Origin: Atopobiaceae bacterium
GTDB taxonomy: Bacteria > Actinomycetota > Coriobacteriia > Coriobacteriales > Atopobiaceae
Direction: 5' to 3'
DNA length: 64,000 bases
NCBI GenBank assembly: GCA_017533825.1
Contig: JAFWIE010000078.1
Span: forward strand, 79,443 to 143,442
Under the pieces are notes generated by a model that was not told the DNA's origin, searched no databases, and saw only the letters and a program-made list of their open reading frames with translations. Positions 17,237 through 25,415 of the stretch are shown in pieces (the stretch's first letter is position 1; every line of letters begins with the position of its first letter). The translations under genes were made by a program, and so were the position numbers.

Positions 17237-19893
17237 GGCCCCGGCGGCAGGTCGCTTGGGCATTGGCCCTCGCTCTTCTCCTCGTGGACCTCTGTCTCAC
17301 GACAAGCGCTGGTATGGCGCTCGGCCCGGTATGGGGGGCGGCGATACTCGTCGTACAGGTATCGGTCATCGCGTTCGTCGCCCTTGCGCTCCTGCCCCGA
17401 GAAGCAAGAGGAGCCGCCACGGTCGTCTCCGCACGCGATGAGGAGAACGACGCCACACGCGTGGCGTCGGAGTCCGCCGACGCACCGTGCGTGGTGAGCG
17501 ACGCAACGCCGCCCACTGAGGCGTCGTCATCGGCAGCGCAGGACGGGCACACGGGGTCCGAGCGACCTGCGACCTCGTCTGCCATGGACGAGGACCAACC
17601 CAAGGCTGATGTGCCGGGCGACGATTCTGCCGAAAGCGAACCAACGTCGGTGCAGGAACCAGAAGCCGAACCCGCACGTGCCGACGGTTCCACGCGCGTT
17701 GCGGATGCGGCCGACGACGACCAAGTGCCCCAGACGTCCACAGAGCAGGATTCGCATGCCTTCACGATCGAGGACTTTTCGGCAGAGCTGCTGACAAGCC
17801 AAGAGCCGATGGCATACCTCGGCGACTTCTGCGAATCGACCGCACAAGACGCGGCGGCAGTTCCTCTCGCGCGCTTCCTGATGCGTCGCCTCACCGAGGC
17901 GGACATCGCATCATGGCGGCTCGAGAACGCCCCTCACGTGGACGTGGTGCTGCTCCAACACAGCGGCATGTTCTACCTGCGGGCGCCGGCGCGGCTCGAG
18001 TATGGGCGTCAGCTTCAAATCCTGCGCATCGAAGCCGCGCTCAACGCGGTCAGGTTCGCCATCGACTACTACGACGAACCGTGCGACGTGAGCGAAGAGG
18101 ACCTGATGCGCCTCGAGCAGCGCCATGCGAACTCGATCTGCGCCCAAGTCTCCGACGTGACCTCGAGCGACTGGTCGTACCTCGCCATGCCATGGCAAAC
18201 CCCATGGGGGCCGTCGGAGCGCGGCGAGTGGGCGGTTCGCAGCTCCCTCTCCGAGTCTCTGGAGACGCTCAATGTGCCCTATCGGCTGGAGGCGAGCTTC
18301 AGGAGCAACGTCTCGGGCGGCGACGTCGCCATCGAGGTAGCGGCGACTCCCGCGCGCGTCTTTCCGCGCACCGCCTTCGTCGATGGGCTGGGCATCATCC
18401 CCACGACCTCGCACATGCGCTCTCGCGAGGCATCGCGCTATGCGGCGCGCATCGGCATCCTCCTCGCAAACTGCGCCTTCCGTTCGTCCGAACGCATTCA
18501 CAGGGTGTGGGTTGCCAGCATCGAGGTCACACCGGCGTCGCGCATCTGCCGCTATTGGGTCCGCCTCGATCGCCGGCCCTTCTCACGCGTGAGGATGGAT
18601 GCGGTCTCCGATCCTTTGGACGCGCTCGAGCGTCTCGGCGCGACGATGTCGCTGGAACACGAGGTGCTGCAACCAGTCGGTCAGGGATTCTACCTCGAGG
18701 ACGAGCGCTTCTGCCCGCCCCTGCGGCATGACCTCTGGCAGCTGAGCGAGCGGTCGCTGCCTCCCGGGCCTGCGCTTCATCTGGGCGCCTCACGGGTTTC
18801 GGGGCTGAACATCCACGAGGAGCTCCCCCGCGTGCTGGCCGCTGACGAGGCGCTGCGAGGCATGGGGGCACCCAGCGAGAATGACGCCACAAGGAAGTAC
18901 GTGCGCTCGATTCTCGACGCGGCAAGCAAGACGTCGGACGTGACCGTCTGGTGCGCGGCGGAACGCGTGGCGACGAAGCTCGTCGATGGCAAGCTTGCGC
19001 TCGACAACCAGCAGCTGCTTCGCGACGAGCTCATCTCGGGCGACGAGCTCTCCCGAGCCGTGGGACGCGCGCAGGAGCTCCTCACGCACGAGAAGCCCGA
19101 GGAGGCGCTCACGCTGCTGCAGTCGGCGCTCGCCCCCCTCGACAAGGTTGGGGCCTACCAAGACACGCGAAGCACCGTGTACCGCTCCTTCGACACGTTC
19201 GCCCAGCGCGCCCTCTACAACCGTCTCAACGCACAGGACGACCGTTGCGTCGTCCTCGTTCCCGACGCCTACGTGGTCGCACACCTGCTGTTGACCGGCA
19301 TTCTCCTCGCCCGCTCAACCGCACGGGAAGAGATGGAGCCCGACGCCTCGGCAGCGACGGCCCATGCGCAGCGTGCGCTCGAGGTCGCGCCGCTCTCGAC
19401 CTCCGCCTTTCTTGGCAACGTCGCGTGCCTGGAACGCACGCAGGCGCTCGACGAAGCGGCAGAGCTGCTGGTCTCGATGCTCGAGGTGGCGCACGACCCA
19501 CAAGGGGTGGCGCTGGCCTACTATCGCATGGCATCCATCCAGTGGCAGCTCGGCCATCACAAAGCATCCATCGCCTGCTATCAGCTCGCGGCAGGGATAC
19601 TCCCCCTGCTCATACCGACAATCATGGCGGAATGCCACGCGCTCTCGTCGGTCGACCCCATCATGGGCTCTCCTCTCGAGGCAAGCGAGGTGGAGGCCGC
19701 GCTGAGCGAGCAGGCCATACCCGTCGCCCCGACGCCACGCATGTCGTTCTTGCTCTACGACTGCGCGACAGCGTCGGTTGACGCAGAGGTGTTCCCGCTC
19801 GCACGCGACCTCATGGGCATCCTCGAGTCGTTCACCGGAGATGACATCATCCACGGCATCCGCAACTCCCTGGAGTGCGAGCCCGACGTCTAG
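17233..19893 (+). CDS. Large membrane-anchored protein with TPR-like C-terminus
   Basis: I do not recognise a named family. The 886-residue product starts with two membrane helices (about residues 8-55: VAWALALALLLVDLCL and WGAAILVVQVSVIAFVALALL), followed by a 120-residue acidic, Ser/Thr/Ala-rich low-complexity stretch. A long globular region follows (about 180-600). The last 270 residues hold TPR-like helical pairs, e.g. AHAQRALEVAPLSTSAFLGNVACLERTQALDEAAELL and YYRMASIQWQLGHHKASIACY in pieces. Its ATG overlaps the deacetylase stop by 4 nt, so the two are translationally coupled and likely work on the same envelope process. A scaffold role is inference. Confidence 0.85.
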   Translation: MRPRRQVAWALALALLLVDLCLTTSAGMALGPVWGAAILVVQVSVIAFVALALLPREARGAATVVSARDEENDATRVASESADAPCVVSDATPPTEASSSAAQDGHTGSERPATSSAMDEDQPKADVPGDDSAESEPTSVQEPEAEPARADGSTRVADAADDDQVPQTSTEQDSHAFTIEDFSAELLTSQEPMAYLGDFCESTAQDAAAVPLARFLMRRLTEADIASWRLENAPHVDVVLLQHSGMFYLRAPARLEYGRQLQILRIEAALNAVRFAIDYYDEPCDVSEEDLMRLEQRHANSICAQVSDVTSSDWSYLAMPWQTPWGPSERGEWAVRSSLSESLETLNVPYRLEASFRSNVSGGDVAIEVAATPARVFPRTAFVDGLGIIPTTSHMRSREASRYAARIGILLANCAFRSSERIHRVWVASIEVTPASRICRYWVRLDRRPFSRVRMDAVSDPLDALERLGATMSLEHEVLQPVGQGFYLEDERFCPPLRHDLWQLSERSLPPGPALHLGASRVSGLNIHEELPRVLAADEALRGMGAPSENDATRKYVRSILDAASKTSDVTVWCAAERVATKLVDGKLALDNQQLLRDELISGDELSRAVGRAQELLTHEKPEEALTLLQSALAPLDKVGAYQDTRSTVYRSFDTFAQRALYNRLNAQDDRCVVLVPDAYVVAHLLLTGILLARSTAREEMEPDASAATAHAQRALEVAPLSTSAFLGNVACLERTQALDEAAELLVSMLEVAHDPQGVALAYYRMASIQWQLGHHKASIACYQLAAGILPLLIPTIMAECHALSSVDPIMGSPLEASEVEAALSEQAIPVAPTPRMSFLLYDCATASVDAEVFPLARDLMGILESFTGDDIIHGIRNSLECEPDV

Positions 19894-19946
19894 AGTGAGG
19901 GCCCGACGTCTAGCCCAGGTCGAGCTCCCTAGCCCAGGTCGAGTTC
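19876..19946. repeat. Short tandem duplications at a convergent gene junction
   Basis: GCCCGACGTCTAG occurs twice (end of the TPR-like gene and just after it), and CCCAGGTCGAG followed by (c/t)TCC occurs twice at the end of the dipeptidase gene. Each duplication contains the stop codon of its neighbouring gene. Confidence 0.7.
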
Positions 19947-21383
19947 CATGAGTCGCGACAACGCGACGATGTACACCTCGAGTGCCCGCTGCAGCGTCTC
20001 TACCGCCACTCCCTCGTCAGGACCATGCTCCGGTCCCACCCATGCGGGTCCCTGCTCCTCGAAGGCCTCAAGCGGCCCGAACGCAACTGCGCGCTCGAAG
20101 TGACGCGCGTACGTGCCGCCACCGATGGTGAAGGCCTCTCCCCCCTTATGGTAGACGTCGTGATACGCGCTCAGGAGCGTCTGCACCTCGAGGGAGTCGG
20201 GAGACGTGAGGAAGGGGACCATGGTGTCGCGCAGTTCCGCGTCGCACCCATGCTCACGCGCGACATCGGCCAAGCGGTCTGCGATGGCCTCGTACGTCGT
20301 CGAAGGCGGGTAGCGGATGTCGAGGCCCTGCACGAAGTGACGGCTGCCGCCCTCGCTCACCGTCGAAATGACGGTTCCCGCACAGGTGAGCGGATCGAAG
20401 ACCTCATCAGTGGCATCGACGCCGAGCGCCTTTCCGTAGGCGTCGGCAAAGACGAGCCCCTGCAGCTCGAGGAACGCACGCTCGTCCGACGACCACCCAT
20501 CGTGCTGCAGGAGCGCCTCGCACAGGATGCCCACCGCAGAACGGGCGTCTTCCGGCATCGCCGCGTGCCCGCCCTTGCCCGTGGCAACCAGCTTGACGAG
20601 GGACCTTCCCCACGAGTCTGCAGGCAGAGCCTCAGCCTCGATGTCCGCATGCCCGGCGTAGTCCTCCGGCACGCCCACGACCACTGCCGTCGCGCTCCCC
20701 ACGATGGCGTTGGAGGCATTGCCCCCGCTCAACGAGACGAGGCGAGCGTCCCGCTCAGGCTCCACCGCAGAGACAAGCTCCACGTATGCCCTTCCCTTCT
20801 CGCCACAAATTGCCGGGAAGCAGGCATCCGGGGTAAAGCAGAAGAGCGGTTGGGGTTGCTCCGCGAGGTAGTGCTCGACATCGCGCATGCCGGTCTCTTC
20901 GTTGGTGCCCACGATGCAGCGGAGGGTGTACGGCAACGGGCGTCCCGAGGACTTGGCCTCCTCGGCAAGGAAGTGCGCGGCATAGAGGGAGAGCACGAGC
21001 GGGCCCTTGTCGTCGAGCACGCCGCGACCCAGCAGGTAACCGTCCTTGCGGGTGACGCGCAGGGGGTCAAAGTGCCAGCCAGTGCCCACCGGGACGATGT
21101 CCGCATGCCCGATGGTCGCCACGCACCGCTCGCTGGTGCCACGGAGGTCGGCATAGCCTATGTAGCCGTCCATATCGTGCGCCTCGAGGCCCAGCCGTTC
21201 CGCGATGGAGAGCGCCGTAGTGAGCGCCTCGCGCGGACCGGGACCGAAGGGCATGCCCTCGCCGGCATGCTTCAAGTCCTCGACGCTCTCGATTCTCACG
21301 AGCGCATCGATGTCGCGCTCCACGTCGTTCCACACATCCTCCACATAGGCGTGTGCCTTCTCCAAAAGTGCCTGTTCGCTCAT
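19929..21383 (-). CDS. M20 family dipeptidase (PepV/Sapep type)
   Basis: The 484-residue metallopeptidase should cleave dipeptides in the cytosol. M20 metal and catalytic motifs are present: GHADIVPVGTGW (first metal His and Asp, about residue 93), GRGVLDDKGPL (bridging Asp and its neighbour), NEETGMRDVEHYL (general-base Glu) and the lid-domain KGGHAAMPEDARSA. PDACFPAICGEKG matches the Sapep/PepV subgroup. The start is ATG 21381-21383 behind AAGGAG; an upstream ATG at 21404 has a weaker site. It is divergent from the HAD gene with an 80-bp shared upstream region. Confidence 0.92.
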   Translation of the reverse strand: MSEQALLEKAHAYVEDVWNDVERDIDALVRIESVEDLKHAGEGMPFGPGPREALTTALSIAERLGLEAHDMDGYIGYADLRGTSERCVATIGHADIVPVGTGWHFDPLRVTRKDGYLLGRGVLDDKGPLVLSLYAAHFLAEEAKSSGRPLPYTLRCIVGTNEETGMRDVEHYLAEQPQPLFCFTPDACFPAICGEKGRAYVELVSAVEPERDARLVSLSGGNASNAIVGSATAVVVGVPEDYAGHADIEAEALPADSWGRSLVKLVATGKGGHAAMPEDARSAVGILCEALLQHDGWSSDERAFLELQGLVFADAYGKALGVDATDEVFDPLTCAGTVISTVSEGGSRHFVQGLDIRYPPSTTYEAIADRLADVAREHGCDAELRDTMVPFLTSPDSLEVQTLLSAYHDVYHKGGEAFTIGGGTYARHFERAVAFGPLEAFEEQGPAWVGPEHGPDEGVAVETLQRALEVYIVALSRLMELDLG

Positions 21384-21462
21384 CGGCTGCTCCTTCTCTC
21401 GCATGTCAACTCGTCCATGGTACACTCCTTGCGAGACCAAAACCAACGGAAAGGGACGCTGC

Positions 21463-22128
21463 ATGAGGGCACCACGCGAGCTTTGGCCGTTCGAGGCCGG
21501 CGCCGCCATCTTTGACTTCGACGGGACGCTTGCCGACACCGCGCACATCTGGCACGACGTGGACCGCATCTTCCTCAGCAGGCGCGGGCTCCCCTTCCCC
21601 GCAGGATATGGCGAGGCGATCGCCGCGCTCGGCTTCGAACAGGGCGCACGCTACACCATCGACCTCTTCCGGCTCAACGAGAAGGTCGAGGACATCTGTG
21701 ACGAATGGAACGCAATCGGCCGCGAGATGTACCAGCGCGAGGTCGTGCTGCGTGACGGGGCCGAGCGCTACATCATGGCCCTGCGCACACAGGGCATCCC
21801 ATGCGCACTGGCCACCACCAACGACGTGCGGGTGCTCTCCTCCATGCGCAACTTCGATCCGAGCGACCTCTTCGACGCATGCGTGTATGGCGCGGAGGTC
21901 GCAAAGGGCAAGAACGAGCCCGACATTTACCTCGAAGCCGCCGCGCGGCTCAGTACCGACCCGACGGACTGCCTGGTGTTCGAGGACATCCTCGTGGCCG
22001 TGCGCACGGCCAAAGGCATCGGCATGCGGACCTGCGGCGTACGGTCCTCGGACCCGGTTCAGCGAGTCGACGAGCTGCGCAAGCTCGCCGATCTGTGGCT
22101 TGAGGAGTGGACCGACATCCCCCTCTAA
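21463..22128 (+). CDS. HAD-superfamily hydrolase, subfamily IA
   Basis: The 221-residue protein has the HAD motifs: FDFDGTLADT (nucleophile Asp and acid/base Asp), CALATTNDVRVL (motif II Thr), KGKNEPDIYLEAA (motif III Lys) and CLVFEDILVAVRTAK (motif IV acidic residue). A helical cap between motifs I and II places it in subfamily I. It resembles phosphoglycolate- or sugar-phosphate phosphatases, but the substrate cannot be told. The start ATG 21463 follows AAAGGGA; the frame open further upstream overlaps the divergent dipeptidase start and is not used. Confidence 0.9.
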   Translation: MRAPRELWPFEAGAAIFDFDGTLADTAHIWHDVDRIFLSRRGLPFPAGYGEAIAALGFEQGARYTIDLFRLNEKVEDICDEWNAIGREMYQREVVLRDGAERYIMALRTQGIPCALATTNDVRVLSSMRNFDPSDLFDACVYGAEVAKGKNEPDIYLEAAARLSTDPTDCLVFEDILVAVRTAKGIGMRTCGVRSSDPVQRVDELRKLADLWLEEWTDIPL

Positions 22129-22134
22129 GCGAAC

Positions 22135-22164
22135 GTGCCTCCCGCGGTGTTTCTCGGGAGACAC
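22135..22164 (+). terminator. Hairpin after the HAD gene
   Basis: CTCCCG (22139-22144) pairs with CGGGAG (22155-22160), extended by flanking GTG/CAC. There is no T-run, so termination is uncertain. Confidence 0.4.
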
Positions 22165-22235
22165 GCCTCGATGAACTGGTTCCTCGGACGACGTGCCCAA
22201 GGACACCCGTTACAAGAACAAGGAACACCCGCCAC

Positions 22236-22262
22236 AAAAAAGAGACGGTGCCGAAGCACCGT
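22236..22262 (-). terminator. Rho-independent terminator of the cold-shock gene
   Basis: On the minus strand ACGGTGC-TTCG-GCACCGT forms a perfect 7-bp stem with a stable tetraloop followed by CTCTTTTTT. It lies 33 bp after the csp stop. Confidence 0.92.
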
Positions 22263-22294
22263 CCCGAGTCGCTATAAGTGTCTAGGCGAAGCTA

Positions 22295-22498
22295 CTAGAT
22301 CTTGCGGACGTTCGAAGCCTGGAGCTTGCCGTTCTGGCCAGTGGTGATGTCGAACTCCACTGCCTGGCCCTCGTCGAGCGTCTTGTAGCCGTCCATCTGG
22401 ATCTCGCTGTAGTGAACGAACAGGTCGTCGCCGCCGTCACGAGAGATGAAGCCGTAGCCCTTGTCGCCGTTGAACCACTTAACCGTACCCTGAGCCAT
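22295..22498 (-). CDS. Cold-shock protein (CspA family)
   Basis: The 67-residue single OB-fold protein has both RNA-binding motifs, KGYGFI (RNP1) and DLFVHY (RNP2), and starts [17 protein letters not shown]. It melts RNA secondary structure as a chaperone. The start ATG 22496-22498 follows an AAAGG site. A candidate promoter (TATTAT near 22580 on the minus strand) would give a leader of about 80 nt that contains a CGTGGC/GCCACG hairpin. Such structured leaders commonly regulate csp genes. The longer open frame upstream has no matching family content. Confidence 0.95.
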   Translation of the reverse strand: MAQGTVKWFNGDKGYGFISRDGGDDLFVHYSEIQMDGYKTLDEGQAVEFDITTGQNGKLQASNVRKI

Positions 22499-22645
22499 TT
22501 CGTGCCTTTCTTTCTTTGTCCCGCAGGACAATAAACGCTGCGCTTGCGCGCGATACCCGTGGCCGAAAAGCCACGACGGATATAATACCCCAATCCTCGA
22601 GCCGGCAACCCCCCAATCTTTGGCTTCGCGTTTGCGGAGAAAGGC

Positions 22646-22675
22646 TTGACGAATCAAGGTCCGTGGTGTTATAAA
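22646..22675 (+). promoter_or_regulatory. Candidate sigma70 promoter for serA
   Basis: TTGACG (22646-22651) and TATAAA (22670-22675) are 18 nt apart (17 if TTATAA is read), giving a leader of about 120 nt before serA. A second possible -10, TAGAAT, lies at 22761-22766. Confidence 0.5.
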
Positions 22676-22803
22676 CCAATACTTTTGTGCAATATCACCT
22701 TCAAAATACTCACGTGACCGTGGAGAATTGCAGACCATCCGACGCACACGTCGCATCCTGCTAGAATGCAGCATGTTTTGCGAACAAGACCTGAGGAGGC
22801 AAC

Positions 22804-23970
22804 GTGTACAAGGTCCATTGCATCAACAACATCGCCAAAGTCGGAACCGACGCGCTCGGCAAGGGCTTCACGCTCACCGATGACGTCACCTCCGCCGATG
22901 CCATCATGGTGCGCAGCGCAAACCTCCATGCAATCGATTTCTCACCGAATCTCCTCGCCATCGCTCGCGCGGGCGCCGGCGTCAATAACATTCCCGTCGA
23001 GAAGTGTGCCGAGCAGGGCATCGTCGTCTTCAACACGCCCGGCGCCAATGCCAACGGCGTCAAGGAGCTTGTGATCGCCGGCATGCTCCTCTCGGCCCGC
23101 GACATCTGCGGCGGCATCGACTGGGTGAAGCGCCACTCCGATGACCCCAACGTGGGCACCCTCGCCGAGAAGGCGAAGAACCGCTTTGCCGGCACCGAGC
23201 TTGCGGGCAAGACACTCGGTGTCATCGGCCTCGGCGCCATCGGCGCGATGGTGGCAAACGCCGGACGCAGCCTCGGCATGCACGTCCTGGGCTACGACCC
23301 CTACCTCTCCGTCAAGTACGCCTGGAGCCTCGACCGCCACGTGCGCCACATCAACGACCTCAAGGAGATCTGGGCGAACGCCGACTACATAACCATCCAC
23401 ATACCGGCCACCAAGGCCACGCGCGGCATCATCAGCCGCGAGGCCATCGCCGCCATGAAGGACGACGTCGTGGTTCTCAACTACGCTCGCGACGCCCTCG
23501 TCGACGAGCGCGCCATGGCCGAGGCGCTGCAGACCGGCCACGTCGCCCGCTACGTAACGGACTTCGCCAACTCGAACTCCACGCAGATGCCCCGCGCGAT
23601 CGTTACGCCCCATCTGGGTGCCTCGACCAAGGAAGCCGAGGACAACTGCGCCATCATGGCCGCAAACGAGGTGCGCGACTACCTCGAGAACGGCAACATC
23701 GAGAACTCCGTGAACTTCGAGTCCACGACGCTCGGCCCCATCGACGGCGCCATGCGCCTCGCGGTGTTCCACCAGAACGTGCCCGGCCTCATCGGTCGCA
23801 TCACTTCCGCCATCTCTGCCGCGGGCGTCAACATCGAGAACATGACGGACAAGAGCCGCGGCGACGTGGCGTACGCGCTGCTCGACCTCGGCGGCGAGCT
23901 CAGCGACGACCAGGTGGCCGAAATCGCCTCCGTCGAGAACATCATCCGTGCGCGCGCCATCCGCAAGTAG
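22804..23970 (+). CDS. serA: D-3-phosphoglycerate dehydrogenase-like, copy 1
   Basis: The 388-residue protein oxidises 3-phosphoglycerate, the first step of serine synthesis. It has a split catalytic domain, an NAD-binding Rossmann core with [11 protein letters not shown] (about residue 139), catalytic Arg in [11 protein letters not shown], catalytic His in [14 protein letters not shown], and a C-terminal ACT domain (about 310-388: [27 protein letters not shown]) that normally senses serine. The usual Glu-containing DVFE loop is replaced by YVTDFANS, a variant I associate with the short Firmicutes/Coriobacteria SerA group. The GTG start follows GAGGAGG. It is followed 64 bp later by a paralogue. 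Confidence 0.9.
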   Translation: MYKVHCINNIAKVGTDALGKGFTLTDDVTSADAIMVRSANLHAIDFSPNLLAIARAGAGVNNIPVEKCAEQGIVVFNTPGANANGVKELVIAGMLLSARDICGGIDWVKRHSDDPNVGTLAEKAKNRFAGTELAGKTLGVIGLGAIGAMVANAGRSLGMHVLGYDPYLSVKYAWSLDRHVRHINDLKEIWANADYITIHIPATKATRGIISREAIAAMKDDVVVLNYARDALVDERAMAEALQTGHVARYVTDFANSNSTQMPRAIVTPHLGASTKEAEDNCAIMAANEVRDYLENGNIENSVNFESTTLGPIDGAMRLAVFHQNVPGLIGRITSAISAAGVNIENMTDKSRGDVAYALLDLGGELSDDQVAEIASVENIIRARAIRK

Positions 23971-24034
23971 CGCCGGCTGACACAAAGGGGACTACAAAGG
24001 GGACTGTCCTCCGTGGGACAAAGGGAAGGAAGCC

Positions 24035-25204
24035 ATGTACAAGGTCCATTGCATGAACCGCATCTCGCAAGCAGGCATCGACCAGCTTTACGGCAACTTC
24101 GCGCCCGCGCATGACCTCGGGGATGCCGAGGCGGTCATGGTGCGCAGCGCCGACATGCACGAAGAGGTGCTGCCGGACGGCCTGCTGGCCATCGCACGCG
24201 CCGGTGCCGGCGTGAACAACATCCCCCTCGATCGCTGCACCGAGCATGGCATCGTGGTGTTCAACACGCCCGGCGCCAATGCCAACGGCGTTAAGGAGAT
24301 GGTCATCGCAGGCATGCTGCTCGCTTCTCGCGACATTCTCGGCAGCACCCGCTGGGTCGCCGAGCATGCCCAGGACGCAGACATCGCCACTGCCGCAGAG
24401 AAGGCCAAGGCACAGTTCGGCGGCATGGAGATCGCGGGCAAGACCCTCGGCGTCATCGGCCTCGGCGCCATCGGCGCGATGGTGGCCAACGCCGGGCGCA
24501 GCCTCGGCATGCACGTCCTGGGCTACGACCCCTACCTCTCCGTCAAGTACGCCTGGAGCCTCGACCGCCACGTGCACGCCGTGCGCAACGTGGGCGAGAT
24601 ATTCTCGCAAGCGGACTTCATCACCATCCACGTGCCTGCCAACGACAGCACGCGCCACATGATCGGGCGCGACCAGATCGCCCAGATGAAGCGCGGTACC
24701 GTCGTGCTCAACTTTGCGCGCGATATCCTCGTAGACGAAGGCGCCATGGCCGATGCGCTTGCCTCCGGCCACATCGCCCGCTACGTCACCGACTTCGCGA
24801 ATCCGGTCACGGCACAGATGCCCGGCGCCATCGTCACTTCGCATCTGGGTGCCTCCACGGTCGAGGCAGAGGACAACTGCGCCGCCATGGCCATCTCGGA
24901 GCTGCGCTCGTATCTGCTGGAGGGCAACATCACCAATTCCGTGAACTTCGGCGACGTCGACCTCGGCCCCATCGAGACGGACGAACGCATCGTCGTGCTT
25001 CACCGAAACGTCCCCAACATGATCGGCAGCTTCTCGCAGATCCTCTCGGAGGCCACGCTCAACATCGAGAACATGGCCAACAAGCGCAGGGGCGACGTGG
25101 CCACGACGCTGCTCGAGACGAGCGGGCCTTGGGACGACGAGGTCGTGCGCAGGATCGCCTCCATCGACGGGGTGTTCCGCGCACGCATGATTCCCGGTCG
25201 CTAA
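24035..25204 (+). CDS. serA: D-3-phosphoglycerate dehydrogenase-like, copy 2
   Basis: This 389-residue paralogue has the same layout as copy 1: [11 protein letters not shown] near residue 140, LNFARDILVDEGAM with the catalytic Arg, TSHLGASTVEAEDN with the catalytic His, and an ACT domain starting near residue 312. The start ATG follows AAGGGAAGGA. The two copies differ widely in the N-terminal domain and in the ACT domain but share a nearly unchanged DNA tract in the Rossmann core (24448-24574 with 23215-23341). Tandem order suggests cotranscription. Whether they form mixed oligomers or one has another 2-hydroxyacid substrate is open. Confidence 0.88.
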   Translation: MYKVHCMNRISQAGIDQLYGNFAPAHDLGDAEAVMVRSADMHEEVLPDGLLAIARAGAGVNNIPLDRCTEHGIVVFNTPGANANGVKEMVIAGMLLASRDILGSTRWVAEHAQDADIATAAEKAKAQFGGMEIAGKTLGVIGLGAIGAMVANAGRSLGMHVLGYDPYLSVKYAWSLDRHVHAVRNVGEIFSQADFITIHVPANDSTRHMIGRDQIAQMKRGTVVLNFARDILVDEGAMADALASGHIARYVTDFANPVTAQMPGAIVTSHLGASTVEAEDNCAAMAISELRSYLLEGNITNSVNFGDVDLGPIETDERIVVLHRNVPNMIGSFSQILSEATLNIENMANKRRGDVATTLLETSGPWDDEVVRRIASIDGVFRARMIPGR

Positions 25205-25219
25205 GACAGCTCACCCACC

Positions 25220-25267
25220 GGGGTTCTCACGAAGGACATAGCCCTTTCCGTGAGAACCCCAGTTTTT
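25220..25267 (+). terminator. Rho-independent terminator of the serA pair
   Basis: GGGGTTCTCACG (25220-25231) and CGTGAGAACCCC (25249-25260) form a perfect 12-bp stem followed by AGTTTTTC. Confidence 0.9.
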
Positions 25268-25415
25268 CGCACGGGGAGTACCCCCTTGCGTAAGACCCCG
25301 GTGACACGCACAAACCTTCCGTGAAGCCGCTGCGCTTCTGTGAAAAATGAGCGTGCGCACCATCCCCCGTTATACACTCGTTACGCTATCTCTCGCGCCA
25401 AACGAAGGACAGACC

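Noticed and set aside
23985..24025. Functional hairpin between the serA copies
   Set aside because: AAAGGGGACT duplications are present, but no stable stem with a T-run was found. It looks like a worn repeat and was not listed as a terminator.
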